Source: an uncultured Clostridia bacterium (GTDB lineage: Bacteria > Bacillota > Clostridia > TANB77 > CAG-508). From it: a DNA stretch of 64,000 nt. Position numbers and translations under genes: made by a program. The stretch lies in NCBI GenBank assembly GCA_934133005.1, contig CAKPAI010000003.1, positions 124,001 to 188,000 of the forward strand. Direction: 5' to 3'. The notes beneath the pieces were generated by a model. That model did no database searches. It saw only the letters and a list, made by a program, of their open reading frames with translations, and was not told the origin of the DNA. Each line of letters begins with the position of its first letter. The stretch's first letter is position 1. This document shows, piece by piece, positions 47,417-56,283 of the stretch.

Positions 47417-48187
47417 TTAAATCTTTCCTATAAACATTTCTGTATGAAAATCCAAACGCACAATGTCATCTTTTTCATATTTATTAAAAATAGAAATTAT
47501 GCCATCCATAAAATCATTATAATATTCACTTTCTTCTTTAGGCGCATATGATAATGACTTAGATAATCCTATTAGCATATCTTTAGTATAGTTTTTAGAA
47601 TGAATGAAAGTATAAGTATGATATTCTCTGTTTCTAAAAAAGTTTTTACGGTCGTCGACATTTTTGTGTTGGTATGTCTTACCAGTAATTTTAGTATTCC
47701 AATTGCTTATATATTTGAAATATTCTTTACTAAATTCATTATTATCATCTTCCCAATTATTCCAAACTATTGCAAAATCTCCATTGAGTTTTAAAATTCT
47801 ACTTACTTCATCTTTTAATTTTTGTTTATCAAACCAATGAAAACTTTGAACTGCAAATACCATGTCTGCTGAACTTTCCGGCATTCCAGTTGATTCAGCA
47901 CTTTTATTAATATAAATAATATTATTACAATTATTGCAATATTCTTTTCCTTTATTAATCATATCAATATTAGGTTCAACATAATAAATCTGTTTACAAT
48001 AATCACTAGCTATTTTAGAAAACTTTCCAGTTCCTGCACCTAATTCAATTATAACTTTATTTTTCATATCATATTCCTTAGATAAGAAATCAAATAGTTC
48101 AATCGGATATTCCGGTCTATATTTTGAATAATCCTCTTGTTTTCCAAAATAAAAATTTTTACTATCTTTTTCTACATTATACTTCAT
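47417..48187 (-). CDS. Class I SAM-dependent methyltransferase
   Basis: I start at the ATG at 48187 (AAGGTGA a few bases before it), giving 256 residues; an in-frame GTG lies 16 codons upstream. Motif I is VIIELGAGTGKFSKIASDYC near residue 40, then IYYVEPNIDMINKGKEYC, and motif IV-like DMVFAVQSFHWFDKQKL. The FHWFD form is typical of the Methyltransf_11/YafE-like group. The substrate is unknown. It is the upstream partner of the radical SAM gene. Confidence 0.85.
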   Translation of the reverse strand: MKYNVEKDSKNFYFGKQEDYSKYRPEYPIELFDFLSKEYDMKNKVIIELGAGTGKFSKIASDYCKQIYYVEPNIDMINKGKEYCNNCNNIIYINKSAESTGMPESSADMVFAVQSFHWFDKQKLKDEVSRILKLNGDFAIVWNNWEDDNNEFSKEYFKYISNWNTKITGKTYQHKNVDDRKNFFRNREYHTYTFIHSKNYTKDMLIGLSKSLSYAPKEESEYYNDFMDGIISIFNKYEKDDIVRLDFHTEMFIGKI

Positions 48188-48276
48188 ATTATTCACCTTG
48201 ATAAAATTATACTGCAAAATAATAAAATTTTCCACGATTTTATTGAAATTTCATAACAATTCATTGTAAATATGTA

Positions 48277-48305
48277 TTGAAATTCGACAAAAAATGTGTT
48301 AATAT
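48277..48305 (+). promoter_or_regulatory. Promoter of the 48.4 kb gene
   Basis: TTGAAA (48277-48282) and TAATAT (48300-48305) are 17 bases apart. A leader of about 110 bases follows before the AAAGGAG ribosome site. It holds several GGAA/TTCC repeats, but I see no known riboswitch. Confidence 0.6.
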
Positions 48306-48423
48306 GACATTCGGATTTAAAATCGTTGGAATTTTGTTCCTTGCAAGCTAATTAGTGGAAGGACTGTTCCTTTCACTTTTAGTCTTTATTCATACACACA
48401 AGTCTAAGAAAGGAGTTTAGCGT

Positions 48424-48801
48424 ATGTCTGAAGCAAAGGTTTTGGTCTTTAATAACGAGCAACTTGATGAACGGTACCACTATTCTACTCAAAATAATAG
48501 AACAGCTCGGTTAGTCAAAGAGGCTTTAAGCCGTGATTACCAGATTGCTCTGGTTCACAAAGACGGTTTAAGCTCTGCCAAGTGGCTTACCTATGATGTT
48601 CAAATAGCTCTCGAGCTCAGTGTTGAGCGTAGTTCGACTGTCCACATTTGGACATATATCGAACCTCTGGATACGACGGATCCCAATAAGAAGGATCAGG
48701 TGGTCGTCGCCTTTAAAGAGCAAAAAGGTATGGCACGTGCTAATGCCACTAGCCCTGAACATCATCGTATCTCTGATGATCTGATTAACCGTAAGGAGTG
48801 A
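48424..48801 (+). CDS. Unrecognised 125-residue protein, higher GC than its neighbours
   Basis: I do not recognise this gene. The protein is soluble and mixed alpha/beta, with no cysteines and a charged C-terminus (SPEHHRISDDLINRKE). The centre (YQIALVHKDGLSSAKWLTYD, then VHIWTYIEPLDTTDP) suggests beta strands and loops. One line of the gene has 27 G+C in 60 bases by hand count, far above the surroundings. It has its own promoter and a strong terminator. It lies in the accessory segment between two tRNA-Gly genes, which suggests horizontal transfer. Confidence 0.75.
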   Translation: MSEAKVLVFNNEQLDERYHYSTQNNRTARLVKEALSRDYQIALVHKDGLSSAKWLTYDVQIALELSVERSSTVHIWTYIEPLDTTDPNKKDQVVVAFKEQKGMARANATSPEHHRISDDLINRKE

Positions 48802-48808
48802 TAGGTAA

Positions 48809-48838
48809 AGCCTGTAGCTTTTGCTACAGGCTGTTTTT
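48809..48838 (+). terminator. Strong terminator after the 48.4 kb gene
   Basis: A ten-base perfect stem (AGCCTGTAGC / GCTACAGGCT) with loop TTTT is followed by GTTTTTATT. Confidence 0.9.
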
Positions 48839-48936
48839 ATTGACTTATTTATAGAAAAATGTTACAATAAATATATTTCCTTTTGGAAATTTTGTAACTA
48901 TACAACACAAAAGTTTAAATAACAAGGAGGAACAAC

Positions 48937-49404
48937 ATGAAACTGCGGTTAAAATTACTAAGAATGTCACTAAAAGCTCATATCAAGTATATACTTACTC
49001 TACTAAAGCATTATTTAAAATATCCTTTATACTTAATTAAAGATGCTATATTGGATACAAATTCATCACATATGGAGAATGTAAAAATTCAAAAGCTTCA
49101 TGCATATTTAAATTTTTCAAAACGAATTACCATGTTTTGTTTAATTCTTTTGACTTACCGTACTTATGCTCGTGATGCAATGTCCAATCCAGATGAGTAT
49201 GATATCTTGCATTATAAGTTTACTTTTATAAAAGAAAATGTTCAAGAATGTATTACTATCTTAGAGAATTTGAAAATAGCTATTCCGGAGGAATTTATTT
49301 CTATAATTAACAATTCAAAAGTAAATGCACTTGTTCATGATGATAGGCCTTTTGACTATCTTGTATATCTTCATTCATTGTGCAATAGCATTCAAGTAAT
49401 TTAG
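48937..49404 (+). CDS. Unrecognised 155-residue protein
   Basis: I do not recognise this gene. It starts after a perfect AAGGAGG site. The first 40 residues are strongly basic and amphipathic (MKLRLKLLRMSLKAHIKYI); the rest is mostly helical, with a hydrophobic stretch near residues 64-74 (MFCLILLTYRTYARD). It could be a peripheral membrane or RNA-binding protein; nothing decides this. Base composition matches the AT-rich genome, unlike the gene before it. It ends at a terminator and is followed by a convergent tRNA-Gly. Confidence 0.7.
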   Translation: MKLRLKLLRMSLKAHIKYILTLLKHYLKYPLYLIKDAILDTNSSHMENVKIQKLHAYLNFSKRITMFCLILLTYRTYARDAMSNPDEYDILHYKFTFIKENVQECITILENLKIAIPEEFISIINNSKVNALVHDDRPFDYLVYLHSLCNSIQVI

Positions 49405-49415
49405 CAATTTCAAAA

Positions 49416-49440
49416 CAGCCCTTTAGGGCTGCTTTTTTAT
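49416..49440 (+). terminator. Terminator after the 48.9 kb gene
   Basis: Stem CAGCCC / GGGCTG with loop TTTA is followed by CTTTTTTATTTT, a textbook intrinsic terminator. Confidence 0.9.
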
Positions 49441-49453
49441 TTTAAAAAATAAA

Positions 49454-49477
49454 AGAGTAACTATTTCTAGTTACTCT
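49454..49477 (-). terminator. Terminator of the minus-strand tRNA-Gly
   Basis: A nine-base perfect stem (AGAGTAACT / AGTTACTCT) with a six-base loop runs into TTTTATTTTTTAAA on the minus strand. Confidence 0.8.
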
Positions 49478-49483
49478 TACTAT

Positions 49484-49557
<74 letters not shown>

Positions 49558-49704
49558 ATTTTTTAATTATCTATTTCCTTACGACGATATTTATTATACA
49601 ATCATATCTTTAATTTGTCAACACTTTTTTAAATATTTTTTTAATTTTTTTTACATATGTCATCAAAGTATTGATATAGCATAATTTTATCTAAAATATT
49701 TTTT

Positions 49705-49734
49705 GAGAAAGTTCTTAATATTAAGAACTTTCTC
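49705..49734. repeat. 30-base perfect palindrome after xerD
   Basis: GAGAAAGTTCTTAAT joins its exact reverse complement with no loop. It lies 18 bases past the xerD stop. A T-rich tract follows on neither strand in the usual way (the minus side is A-rich), so its role as a terminator is uncertain. Confidence 0.6.
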
Positions 49735-49751
49735 TTTACTATTCTTACATA

Positions 49752-50633
49752 CTATGCTCTTGGATGAGCTTTTTTGTATTCATTTTTTATTCCAGAATCT
49801 TGAAATTGCATATATACTTGTGTTGATGAAATATCAGAATGTCCAAGCATTGTTTGAATTGCTTTTAAGTCTGCTCCATTTTGTAATAAGTGTGTTGCAA
49901 ATGAATGTCTTAAAATGTGTGGTGTTATTTCTTTATTTATATGTGCTTGTTCTTTATAAAATTTTACTATTTTCCAAAATCCTTGACGTGTTAATCTTGT
50001 TCCATTTACATTAACAAATAATGCTTCTTCATCTTCACTTTTTATTAAATATGGTCTTGCTTCATCTATATATTCTTTTAAAGCTTTTAATGACATTGAA
50101 CCTAAAGGAATATTTCTTGATTTATTTTTTCCTTTACAAACCACATACCCCTCATCTAGTCTAACATCATCTAAGTTTAAAGATATCATTTCAGTAACTC
50201 TCATTCCTGTTGCATAGGCAAATTCTAGCATTGCCTTATCTCTTGTTCCTTTTAAATCAACATCTTTAGGTTGATCAAGTAGTAGTTCAACTTCTTTTGA
50301 AGTTAATATACTAGGAACTCTTTTTTCAACTTTAGGAGATTCTATTGTCATTGTTGGATCTTTCTTTATTTTTTTACTTCTTATTAAGAATTGATAAAAA
50401 GATCTTGTAGAAGCCAAATTTCTTGAAATTGTAGACTCTTTTTTATTTTCTTCTCTTAAATAATCCATATATTGAATAATTGTTTCTTCTGTTGCTTTTA
50501 AGTAATTGATTTTATTATCATTTACATATTTTTCATATTGTTCAATATCTCTTCTGTATGATTGTAAAGTATTATCTGATAATTTCTTGTCATTTTTAAG
50601 AAAATCTAAAAAAAGTTTAATTTGCTTTTCCAT
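49752..50633 (-). CDS. xerD: Tyrosine recombinase XerD
   Basis: The 293-residue protein has an N-terminal SAM-like core-binding domain (LFLDFLKNDKKLSDNTLQSYRRDIEQYEKYV) and a catalytic domain. The catalytic set is visible: Arg in YATGMRVTEMISL near residue 145, the H-x-x-R in HILRHSFATHLLQNGADL near 240, His in LGHSDISSTQVY, and the Tyr nucleophile in that last motif. The length is that of XerC/XerD, which resolve chromosome dimers at dif. Its position next to spoIIM is the classical xerD (ripX) context, so I favour XerD over a mobile integrase. Confidence 0.92.
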   Translation of the reverse strand: MEKQIKLFLDFLKNDKKLSDNTLQSYRRDIEQYEKYVNDNKINYLKATEETIIQYMDYLREENKKESTISRNLASTRSFYQFLIRSKKIKKDPTMTIESPKVEKRVPSILTSKEVELLLDQPKDVDLKGTRDKAMLEFAYATGMRVTEMISLNLDDVRLDEGYVVCKGKNKSRNIPLGSMSLKALKEYIDEARPYLIKSEDEEALFVNVNGTRLTRQGFWKIVKFYKEQAHINKEITPHILRHSFATHLLQNGADLKAIQTMLGHSDISSTQVYMQFQDSGIKNEYKKAHPRA

Positions 50634-50767
50634 TTGCGCTCCCCTATTCTGTATTTTAGTAAGTCACACAAAATTTACATAACTTACTTGTTAAAGTTAT
50701 ATCAAAATATTTAGTAATTGTAAAGACATTTTTACAAATTTCTACAACTTTTTCTTAAATATTTTTA

Positions 50768-51409
50768 CTATATGTATCTTGACATAATTTCAATAATGCT
50801 CCCTGACACATAACTTTCTATTAAGGCTCCTAAAAAGATCACAATTAATAACATAAGTGAAAATATAGTATGTCTTAAAATATTTATCTTTATTTCTTCT
50901 TTTTTCCTTTCCAACATTATATCTTTATGTAAATTTATTCCACTTACTGCAATAGCAAAATATACTGGTATATAAATAATATTTTGTAGTAGTAAGGCTC
51001 CGATTACAAATAAAATTCCTTTTCCAGTTCCAACACTTGCAATTACTGCACTAATAGTATAACCAAGTGCAAAACCTTTATATATTATAAAACAATATAT
51101 TAATGGAGTTCCTATAATCATACATCCTAATAACCATACAAATAAAAAACTTATTGTATTATTTTTTATTGCACTACATAAGATTTCATTTTTTGAAATT
51201 TTGTAATCTCCATGTATATTGTCTATAAAACTTCCAATTGAATCACTTATTCCTTTCTGAATATCTACCGTTGTATTGTTAATAAACATTATGCCTAACA
51301 CTAACCCTATAAAAAATATAATGGTCAGTATTAGGTATATTTTAAAATTATGCTCTACATGTTCAATTATAATACTTTTGATTTTATTTTTTCTGTAAGT
51401 TCTTTTCAA
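50768..51409 (-). CDS. spoIIM: Stage II sporulation protein M
   Basis: SpoIIM with SpoIID and SpoIIP drives septal peptidoglycan hydrolysis during engulfment. The 213-residue protein has four to five membrane helices; FLFVWLLGCMIIGTPLIYCFIIYKGFALGYTISA is the typical SpoIIM core, and NNTTVDIQKGISDSI fits the extracytoplasmic loop. It starts at a TTG after GAGAGG. The spoIIM-xerD order is conserved in spore formers. Confidence 0.9.
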   Translation of the reverse strand: MKRTYRKNKIKSIIIEHVEHNFKIYLILTIIFFIGLVLGIMFINNTTVDIQKGISDSIGSFIDNIHGDYKISKNEILCSAIKNNTISFLFVWLLGCMIIGTPLIYCFIIYKGFALGYTISAVIASVGTGKGILFVIGALLLQNIIYIPVYFAIAVSGINLHKDIMLERKKEEIKINILRHTIFSLMLLIVIFLGALIESYVSGSIIEIMSRYI

Positions 51410-51483
51410 AGCTCTAACCTCTCTTTTGAAACATTTTATACATAATGTCTATTCAATAATTTTTAGATTAGAACTTTAATTAT

Positions 51484-52677
51484 CTATTCAGCTGATACTT
51501 TTCCGTATACTCCGCCACCACCAGCATGAATTTTTAAGTTTCCGCTTCTTGCTGCAATTATTTCATTTGCTATTTTCTCTCCTACAACTGATTCTATGTC
51601 ATCTTTGCCCACCTTATGTAGAATCTCCATTTCTGTTCCAAAATGTGCAAGAAGTTTATCTATTGTTTTTCCTCCAAGCCCTGGAATAAACGTAAGTGGA
51701 ACTTGATAAATATATTCTGGTCTATTTGCTGGGCTTTTGCTCTCTTTTTTATCCTTAATTAGCTCAATCCTGTCAAACACTCCAAATGTTACCTTTTTGC
51801 TTCCACAATAAGGACAATTTTCAACAGGTTCTTTTGTTTCAATTACTCTATTACAGTCATCGCAAAATGTTCTATGATATTTTCCAAGCTTTGGATCAAT
51901 TCCGTAATTACATAAAACCTTTCTTCCATCCTCACCTTTTAAAGCTTTTACTACTTCTTTAAAGCTAATATCATTAACTAACATTTTATTATATTCTCTT
52001 GCAATTTTAGGTAATGAATGAGCATCTGAATTTGTTACAAAAGTTTTATCTTCTAATTCTGAAATCATATCTGCTAAATAAGTATCAGCACTTAAACCTA
52101 ATTCTATTGCAAAAATTTTATCAAATTTTTCTTTAAAAATGTTCTTCATTCTATCTGTACAATTTCCATAATAGCTTTTAAAAGGTGTAAAACAGTGGGC
52201 TGGAATCAAAATTCCATTATATCTTTCTACCATATCTATTAAGTCATATCCTGATAAATCTGTTCTTTGAGTACTTAATGTAATATTTTTTAAATGATGA
52301 CTTAATTCATTCGAGAATCCTTTTATATCATTTAAATGTGGGAAAAAGCAAACATTATGTGCAGCACCACATTTTCCATTTCTAGATACCTCTGATGTTT
52401 CTACTTCACTTCCAAGAAGTATGCATACTTTATCCTTATAAATAATTCCGCCATCTTCAATTTCATATGCATCTCCAGTTTTTAAGAAATTTTCTATATC
52501 TTCAATTACATATGGTGACGCACAATCTATAATTCCAACTACATTTATTCCTTTTCTGTCAGCACATTCTTTAGCAATGTTTGCAAAATTCAAACTTCTT
52601 GCAGCTGTTATTTTTATTGGTTTTCCATTTTCACTTCTTCCTATGTGTACATGTAAATCTGCAAATATTTCTTCCAT
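51484..52677 (-). CDS. PHP-domain protein, endonuclease Q-like (TIGR00375)
   Basis: The 397-residue protein opens with a PHP metal site (FADLHVHIGRSENG) and has further metal ligands in LLGSEVETSEVS, HNVCFFPH, IPAHCFTPF and VTNSDAHSLPK. A Cys4 zinc ribbon follows (CDDCNRVIETKEPVENCPYCGSKKV near residue 280), then a helix-hairpin-helix-like end (PGLGGKTIDKLLAHFG). This layout matches the EndoQ/TIGR00375 group, which nicks DNA at deaminated bases. The C-terminal AGGGGVYGKVSAE is typical. Activity is inferred. Confidence 0.85.
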   Translation of the reverse strand: MEEIFADLHVHIGRSENGKPIKITAARSLNFANIAKECADRKGINVVGIIDCASPYVIEDIENFLKTGDAYEIEDGGIIYKDKVCILLGSEVETSEVSRNGKCGAAHNVCFFPHLNDIKGFSNELSHHLKNITLSTQRTDLSGYDLIDMVERYNGILIPAHCFTPFKSYYGNCTDRMKNIFKEKFDKIFAIELGLSADTYLADMISELEDKTFVTNSDAHSLPKIAREYNKMLVNDISFKEVVKALKGEDGRKVLCNYGIDPKLGKYHRTFCDDCNRVIETKEPVENCPYCGSKKVTFGVFDRIELIKDKKESKSPANRPEYIYQVPLTFIPGLGGKTIDKLLAHFGTEMEILHKVGKDDIESVVGEKIANEIIAARSGNLKIHAGGGGVYGKVSAE

Positions 52678-52689
52678 TTTTTATTCCTT

Positions 52690-52971
52690 TCAATTGTTTT
52701 TGAACCAACTCTCATATACTGAACTTCTATTTTCACTACTTTTTTCTTCTGTTACTCTTTCTGCATCATTTGAAATTCTTTCATTACTTACAAGGTCTTG
52801 TAGTTTTATTCCATTAGCTCTTCCATTTACTATATTGTAAACTTTATCTGAATTTCTTATCAACTCTGCAAGTTGATTTTCCGCATTCAAATTGTTAGTT
52901 TCTCTTACGGCTGCAGAAATCAAACCAACTGTATTAGGAATAATTATATCATTTTCATTTATTAAACTCAT
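52690..52971 (-). CDS. Unrecognised 93-residue protein
   Basis: I do not recognise this gene. The protein is small, soluble and rich in Asn, Glu and Ser (LISAAVRETNNLNAENQLAEL, then KLQDLVSNERISNDAERV) with no cysteine or membrane helix. Its start overlaps the upstream gene's stop by four bases (ATGA), and it ends 12 bases before the PHP-domain gene, so it belongs to the same operon. Confidence 0.65.
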   Translation of the reverse strand: MSLINENDIIIPNTVGLISAAVRETNNLNAENQLAELIRNSDKVYNIVNGRANGIKLQDLVSNERISNDAERVTEEKSSENRSSVYESWFKNN

Positions 52972-53513
52972 ACTTTTATAGCCTCCATTTTATTTACAAA
53001 TTGTTTAAAAGTTTCTAAATATCTATTATTCTTACCTTTTAAATTTCTATACTCTAATAAAACTAAGGCTTCATCAACTTTATATCCAACTCTTTCTGGT
53101 CTGTCTAACAACATTCCACCAAATTGATCAATTATTTCTAATACATCTGCTTCAGGCTCTCTTGGAACTAATCCACTATATCTATTTATTTGTTCACAAA
53201 CTCTGCAAAACTTTTTGTCAAAGCCTAGTGTCTGCAGATACTCGGCTCCTTCTTTTGCATATGTTTTAACTTTTTCCATATCTGTAAAGTTATCTACTTT
53301 TTTGCAGTTACAAAGTAAACTTGCTGTAAGCATAAAATTTTTGTCAAAATTCAAGTCTGAATTATCTAAAAATAACTTTAATAATTGAGTTTTAAACACA
53401 ACAGAACTATCAAAAAAGATATCCTCTCTTTTGCTTAAATAATACATTATTTCCATTTTTCTTATCCAGTCTTTTTCAGATAAAATATAATCCGCAAAAG
53501 TTTGATTTTTCAT
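52968..53513 (-). CDS. Unrecognised 181-residue helical protein
   Basis: I start at the ATG at 53513 (GGAGG five bases before it). The protein is helical, with ASLLCNCKKVDNFTD and the later CRVCEQINRYSGLVPREPEADVLEIIDQFGGMLLDRPERVGY, a context reminiscent of an HD-domain-like protein without a full HD motif. I give no function. It leads a three-gene unit with the 93-residue gene and the EndoQ-like gene. About 100 bases upstream is the tmcAL terminator. Confidence 0.65.
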   Translation of the reverse strand: MKNQTFADYILSEKDWIRKMEIMYYLSKREDIFFDSSVVFKTQLLKLFLDNSDLNFDKNFMLTASLLCNCKKVDNFTDMEKVKTYAKEGAEYLQTLGFDKKFCRVCEQINRYSGLVPREPEADVLEIIDQFGGMLLDRPERVGYKVDEALVLLEYRNLKGKNNRYLETFKQFVNKMEAIKV

Positions 53514-53559
53514 ATATTCCTCCAACAGCCCTTTTTGCTTTGATTATATTCTATAGAGA

Positions 53560-53618
53560 AAAAGTTTTCAATAAATGTACAAAAATGTAATCATTTTGTA
53601 ACCTTATTGAAAACTTTT
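53560..53618 (-). terminator. Terminator after tmcAL
   Basis: A 15-base perfect inverted repeat (AAAAGTTTTCAATAA / TTATTGAAAACTTTT) overlaps the tmcAL stop and runs into TTTTTCTC on the minus strand. Confidence 0.75.
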
Positions 53619-54852
53619 AATTAGTTATTATTAAATTATTAGTATAATCTAAATTTGCTTTTGATTCTTCCTTATATGCTTCTGTATACACATCAGTTGC
53701 ATATTTATCTATATTAAGTAACATCTTCAATTGTTTGTTATTTTCCTCATCTTCAAACTTTTTAACAGAAGTAATTATTTTTAATTTTGGATTAATTTTT
53801 TTCATTTCAGATAGTAATGCTTTTCCTCTTTGAGTAAACCCTAAAACTCTTATATATGGTGTAATTTTTTTAGAAGTTTCCATTATTTGCTTATCTATTC
53901 CTAAAAGTGCATATAATAAAATTCGTTGTATTCTAGTTTGTGTATACCTTTTAGATTTTACCGAATTAATTAGTTCTTCTATTGAATTTGTATTACTTAC
54001 AGCTTTTTTTATAGCATATTCTAATCCTTCTGCAACATCTGGCAAATTTGCTATTTGTTCTATACTCATTCTTCTCAAAATATAAATAATTTCTTTTTCA
54101 TAACATTTTAAACCTAATACAGGGCCTAAATGATTATAGTCATTAGCAAGAATCTTATAACTGCTTCGTGGTATCACCTTTTGAATTTCCGAAAACTCCA
54201 TATTCTCAAGTAGTTTTCTAACTCCTGTACTACTTGCAAATTCATCAACTATTTTCTCATCATTATAATATACTTTTTTTCTTTGAACCATTACTGGTTC
54301 AATATTACTTCTTATTTTCTTTATAGCTTTTAAGTATTCTATTGCTAAAATATTATTGGGTGAATTTAAAATATTAGCATATCTTTTTATATCATTCAAG
54401 TACATTAAAATTGCATTTTCTCTAGCTTTTGCATATGATATTCCTTTATCTAATTCATGTGCTAAAATTGTTAAATATTGCTTTGGCTCTTCGCAAAGTA
54501 CATTTGCAATATTATTTAATGTTGAAAGTTCTCTTGCTTCAGCACCAAATGACACACTATCTACAATTTTCATGCTGTCTAAAATTTTCATAGCTCCGCT
54601 TGCGAAATTTTCAGCACTAGATATCGCATATACTGTTGGAAGTTCAATAACTAAATCCGCTCCCCCACAAATTGCCATATATGCTTTTGACCATTTATTT
54701 ATTATTGAAGGCTCTCCTCTTTGAGTAAAATTGCCTGATATTACTGCAACTACACTATCATCACATGAAAGCTCTTTTGATTTTTGTATATGATAATAAT
54801 GTCCATTATGAAATGGATTATATTCTGCTATAATACCAACTATTCCGCTCAT
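53617..54852 (-). CDS. tmcAL: tRNA(Met) cytidine acetate ligase TmcAL
   Basis: TmcAL (YlbM) forms N4-acetylcytidine at position 34 of elongator tRNA-Met from acetate and ATP. The 411-residue protein begins GIVGIIAEYNPFHNGHYYHIQKSKE, the nucleotidyltransferase HxGH motif. VAVISGNFTQRGEPSI, ADLVIELPTVYAISSAENFASGA and SFGAEA are also family hallmarks. It has its own strong terminator. Confidence 0.95.
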   Translation of the reverse strand: MSGIVGIIAEYNPFHNGHYYHIQKSKELSCDDSVVAVISGNFTQRGEPSIINKWSKAYMAICGGADLVIELPTVYAISSAENFASGAMKILDSMKIVDSVSFGAEARELSTLNNIANVLCEEPKQYLTILAHELDKGISYAKARENAILMYLNDIKRYANILNSPNNILAIEYLKAIKKIRSNIEPVMVQRKKVYYNDEKIVDEFASSTGVRKLLENMEFSEIQKVIPRSSYKILANDYNHLGPVLGLKCYEKEIIYILRRMSIEQIANLPDVAEGLEYAIKKAVSNTNSIEELINSVKSKRYTQTRIQRILLYALLGIDKQIMETSKKITPYIRVLGFTQRGKALLSEMKKINPKLKIITSVKKFEDEENNKQLKMLLNIDKYATDVYTEAYKEESKANLDYTNNLIITN

Positions 54853-54987
54853 TTTTTCACCTTCTTTCTACATATTCATTAGAATAATATCACAAAATCG
54901 CTTTATTTACAATAATTATTATGATATAATCGTAAAAAATACTTAAATTAGAAAGGTTTAGCAATTTAATTGCTATATAAATTTGCT

Positions 54988-55422
54988 ATGGAAGAAATTA
55001 TTTTATATACTGATGGAGCTTGTTCGGGAAATCCTGGTCCTGGCGGTTGGGGTTCTATTTTAATACTTGGAGATAATAAAAAGGAAATTTCCGGAGGTAG
55101 TCCTGCTACTACTAACAATATCATGGAACTTACTGCTGTTATTGAAGGACTAAAGATTTTAAAAAGGCCTTGCAAAGTTCAAGTTTATAGTGACAGTGCA
55201 TACGTTGTTAATGGTTTTATTCAAAAATGGATTTACGGTTGGATGAAAAAAAATTGGAAGAACGCTAGTGGCGAACCTGTAAAAAATAAAGAACTTTGGC
55301 AAGAACTTTATAATCTTACTCAAATTCATGATGTTACATTTCATAAAGTAAAAGGTCACGCTGATAATGAGCTTAATAATAGATGTGATGAACTTGCAAG
55401 AATGGAACGCGATAAATTTTAA
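54988..55422 (+). CDS. rnhA: Ribonuclease HI
   Basis: RNase HI degrades RNA in RNA-DNA hybrids. I choose the ATG at 54988 because the protein then begins MEEIILYTDGACSGNPGPGGWG, the family's usual opening; a TTG six codons upstream is nearer to the AAAGG site. The catalytic carboxylates are Asp in YTDGACSGN, Glu in IMELTAVIEGL near residue 47, Asp in VYSDSAYVVNG near 70, and Asp in NNRCDELAR near 132. The 144-residue length is standard. A hairpin GCAATT-AATTGC lies in the leader. Confidence 0.94.
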   Translation: MEEIILYTDGACSGNPGPGGWGSILILGDNKKEISGGSPATTNNIMELTAVIEGLKILKRPCKVQVYSDSAYVVNGFIQKWIYGWMKKNWKNASGEPVKNKELWQELYNLTQIHDVTFHKVKGHADNELNNRCDELARMERDKF

Positions 55423-55466
55423 AAGCAGAGGGAACCAGCTTTTTAGGCTGGCCCCTCTGCTTTTTT
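55421..55466 (+). terminator. Strong terminator after rnhA
   Basis: A long hairpin (AGCAGAGGG plus CCAGC pairing with GCTGG plus CCCTCTGCT) is followed by TTTTTTG. It may also serve the facing gene at 55500. Confidence 0.9.
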
Positions 55467-55499
55467 GTAGCCGTTAGCTTAGGCTACCGATGACTAAAA

Positions 55500-56237
55500 T
55501 TATTCGAATTCTTTCATTGCCTCCCATTTCGTTCTCAGAACCTTATCCATGATTTCTTCCCCGTTAGAAAGAGGAACGTAAAGAAAGTCCTCCATATAGC
55601 CTGCTTTCTTCAGTTTTTCCAGAAGTCCATATCCTTTTGCGACATAAGTTTTTCCATCTCTGTAAATAAACATTACCTTTCCATTGTTATAGGAATATCT
55701 CCCGATATACCTGATATTGATCCAGTTCATTACCTCCATGTCGGCCAGAGGATAGCAGGTGCTCTCATAAAACACGTTTTTCACTTTCATTCCAGTTCTA
55801 GGAATTTCAAAACAATTGTCAAGAACTTCCTCACTCAATTCTCCAAAACCGCGTTCGTCGCAGTACTGTTTGCAGTCCTCTGCAAATTCCTTCCTGCAAT
55901 TTTCCCTTGCTTTTACTCTAAGAAGCTCCCATTTGGTTTTCTCGTACATGGGATAGTCCCAATTGCTGAATGGCACCATCAGATAGTCTTCCTTCAATCC
56001 GGCGCCTTTAAGAATCTCAACCGTCGTCCTCGTATAAGGCATAACAAAAATGCCTTCATTATACGAAAAAACAATCGTCGAATTGTTTATCGCATACACC
56101 CGGTCTTTTTCTGCCGGATTAACGTCCTTCAGAGAGATATAAGTTTGAGCAAACAATTGCGGCCTTACGACAACCATTCCTTCATAAAGCCTTACTGCCT
56201 GGTTCCGAATTTCGTCAATTGCTTTCATTTTAGTCAT
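55500..56237 (-). CDS. Unrecognised 245-residue protein with an internal duplication, higher GC
   Basis: I do not recognise this gene. The start has GGAGGAG seven bases before the ATG. Two halves are related: residues about 45-110 end LKGAGLKEDYLMVPFSN then TKWELL, and residues about 170-243 end LKKAGYMEDFLYVPLSN then TKWEAM, so the protein is a two-fold repeat. A linker between them holds cysteines (ENCRKEF, DCKQYC). One line has 25 G+C in 60 bases by hand count. It has a perfect consensus promoter and a 14-base palindrome in its leader. It is probably a horizontally acquired single gene. Confidence 0.75.
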   Translation of the reverse strand: MTKMKAIDEIRNQAVRLYEGMVVVRPQLFAQTYISLKDVNPAEKDRVYAINNSTIVFSYNEGIFVMPYTRTTVEILKGAGLKEDYLMVPFSNWDYPMYEKTKWELLRVKARENCRKEFAEDCKQYCDERGFGELSEEVLDNCFEIPRTGMKVKNVFYESTCYPLADMEVMNWINIRYIGRYSYNNGKVMFIYRDGKTYVAKGYGLLEKLKKAGYMEDFLYVPLSNGEEIMDKVLRTKWEAMKEFE

Positions 56238-56283
56238 ACATTCTCCTCCAATAAAAATAATTTTTTGGCGATTAATTCAGCAT

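Noticed and set aside
46400..49480. The tRNA-Gly interval as a complete prophage or integrative element.
   Set aside because: There is no integrase, structural or replication gene within it, so only an accessory segment can be claimed.
49705..49734. The 30-base palindrome as a standard xerD terminator.
   Set aside because: No T run follows on the minus strand, so I report it only as a palindrome.
49752..50633. The tyrosine recombinase as an integrase of a mobile element.
   Set aside because: Its length, motifs and position next to spoIIM fit chromosomal XerD; no attachment-site repeats or phage genes were seen.
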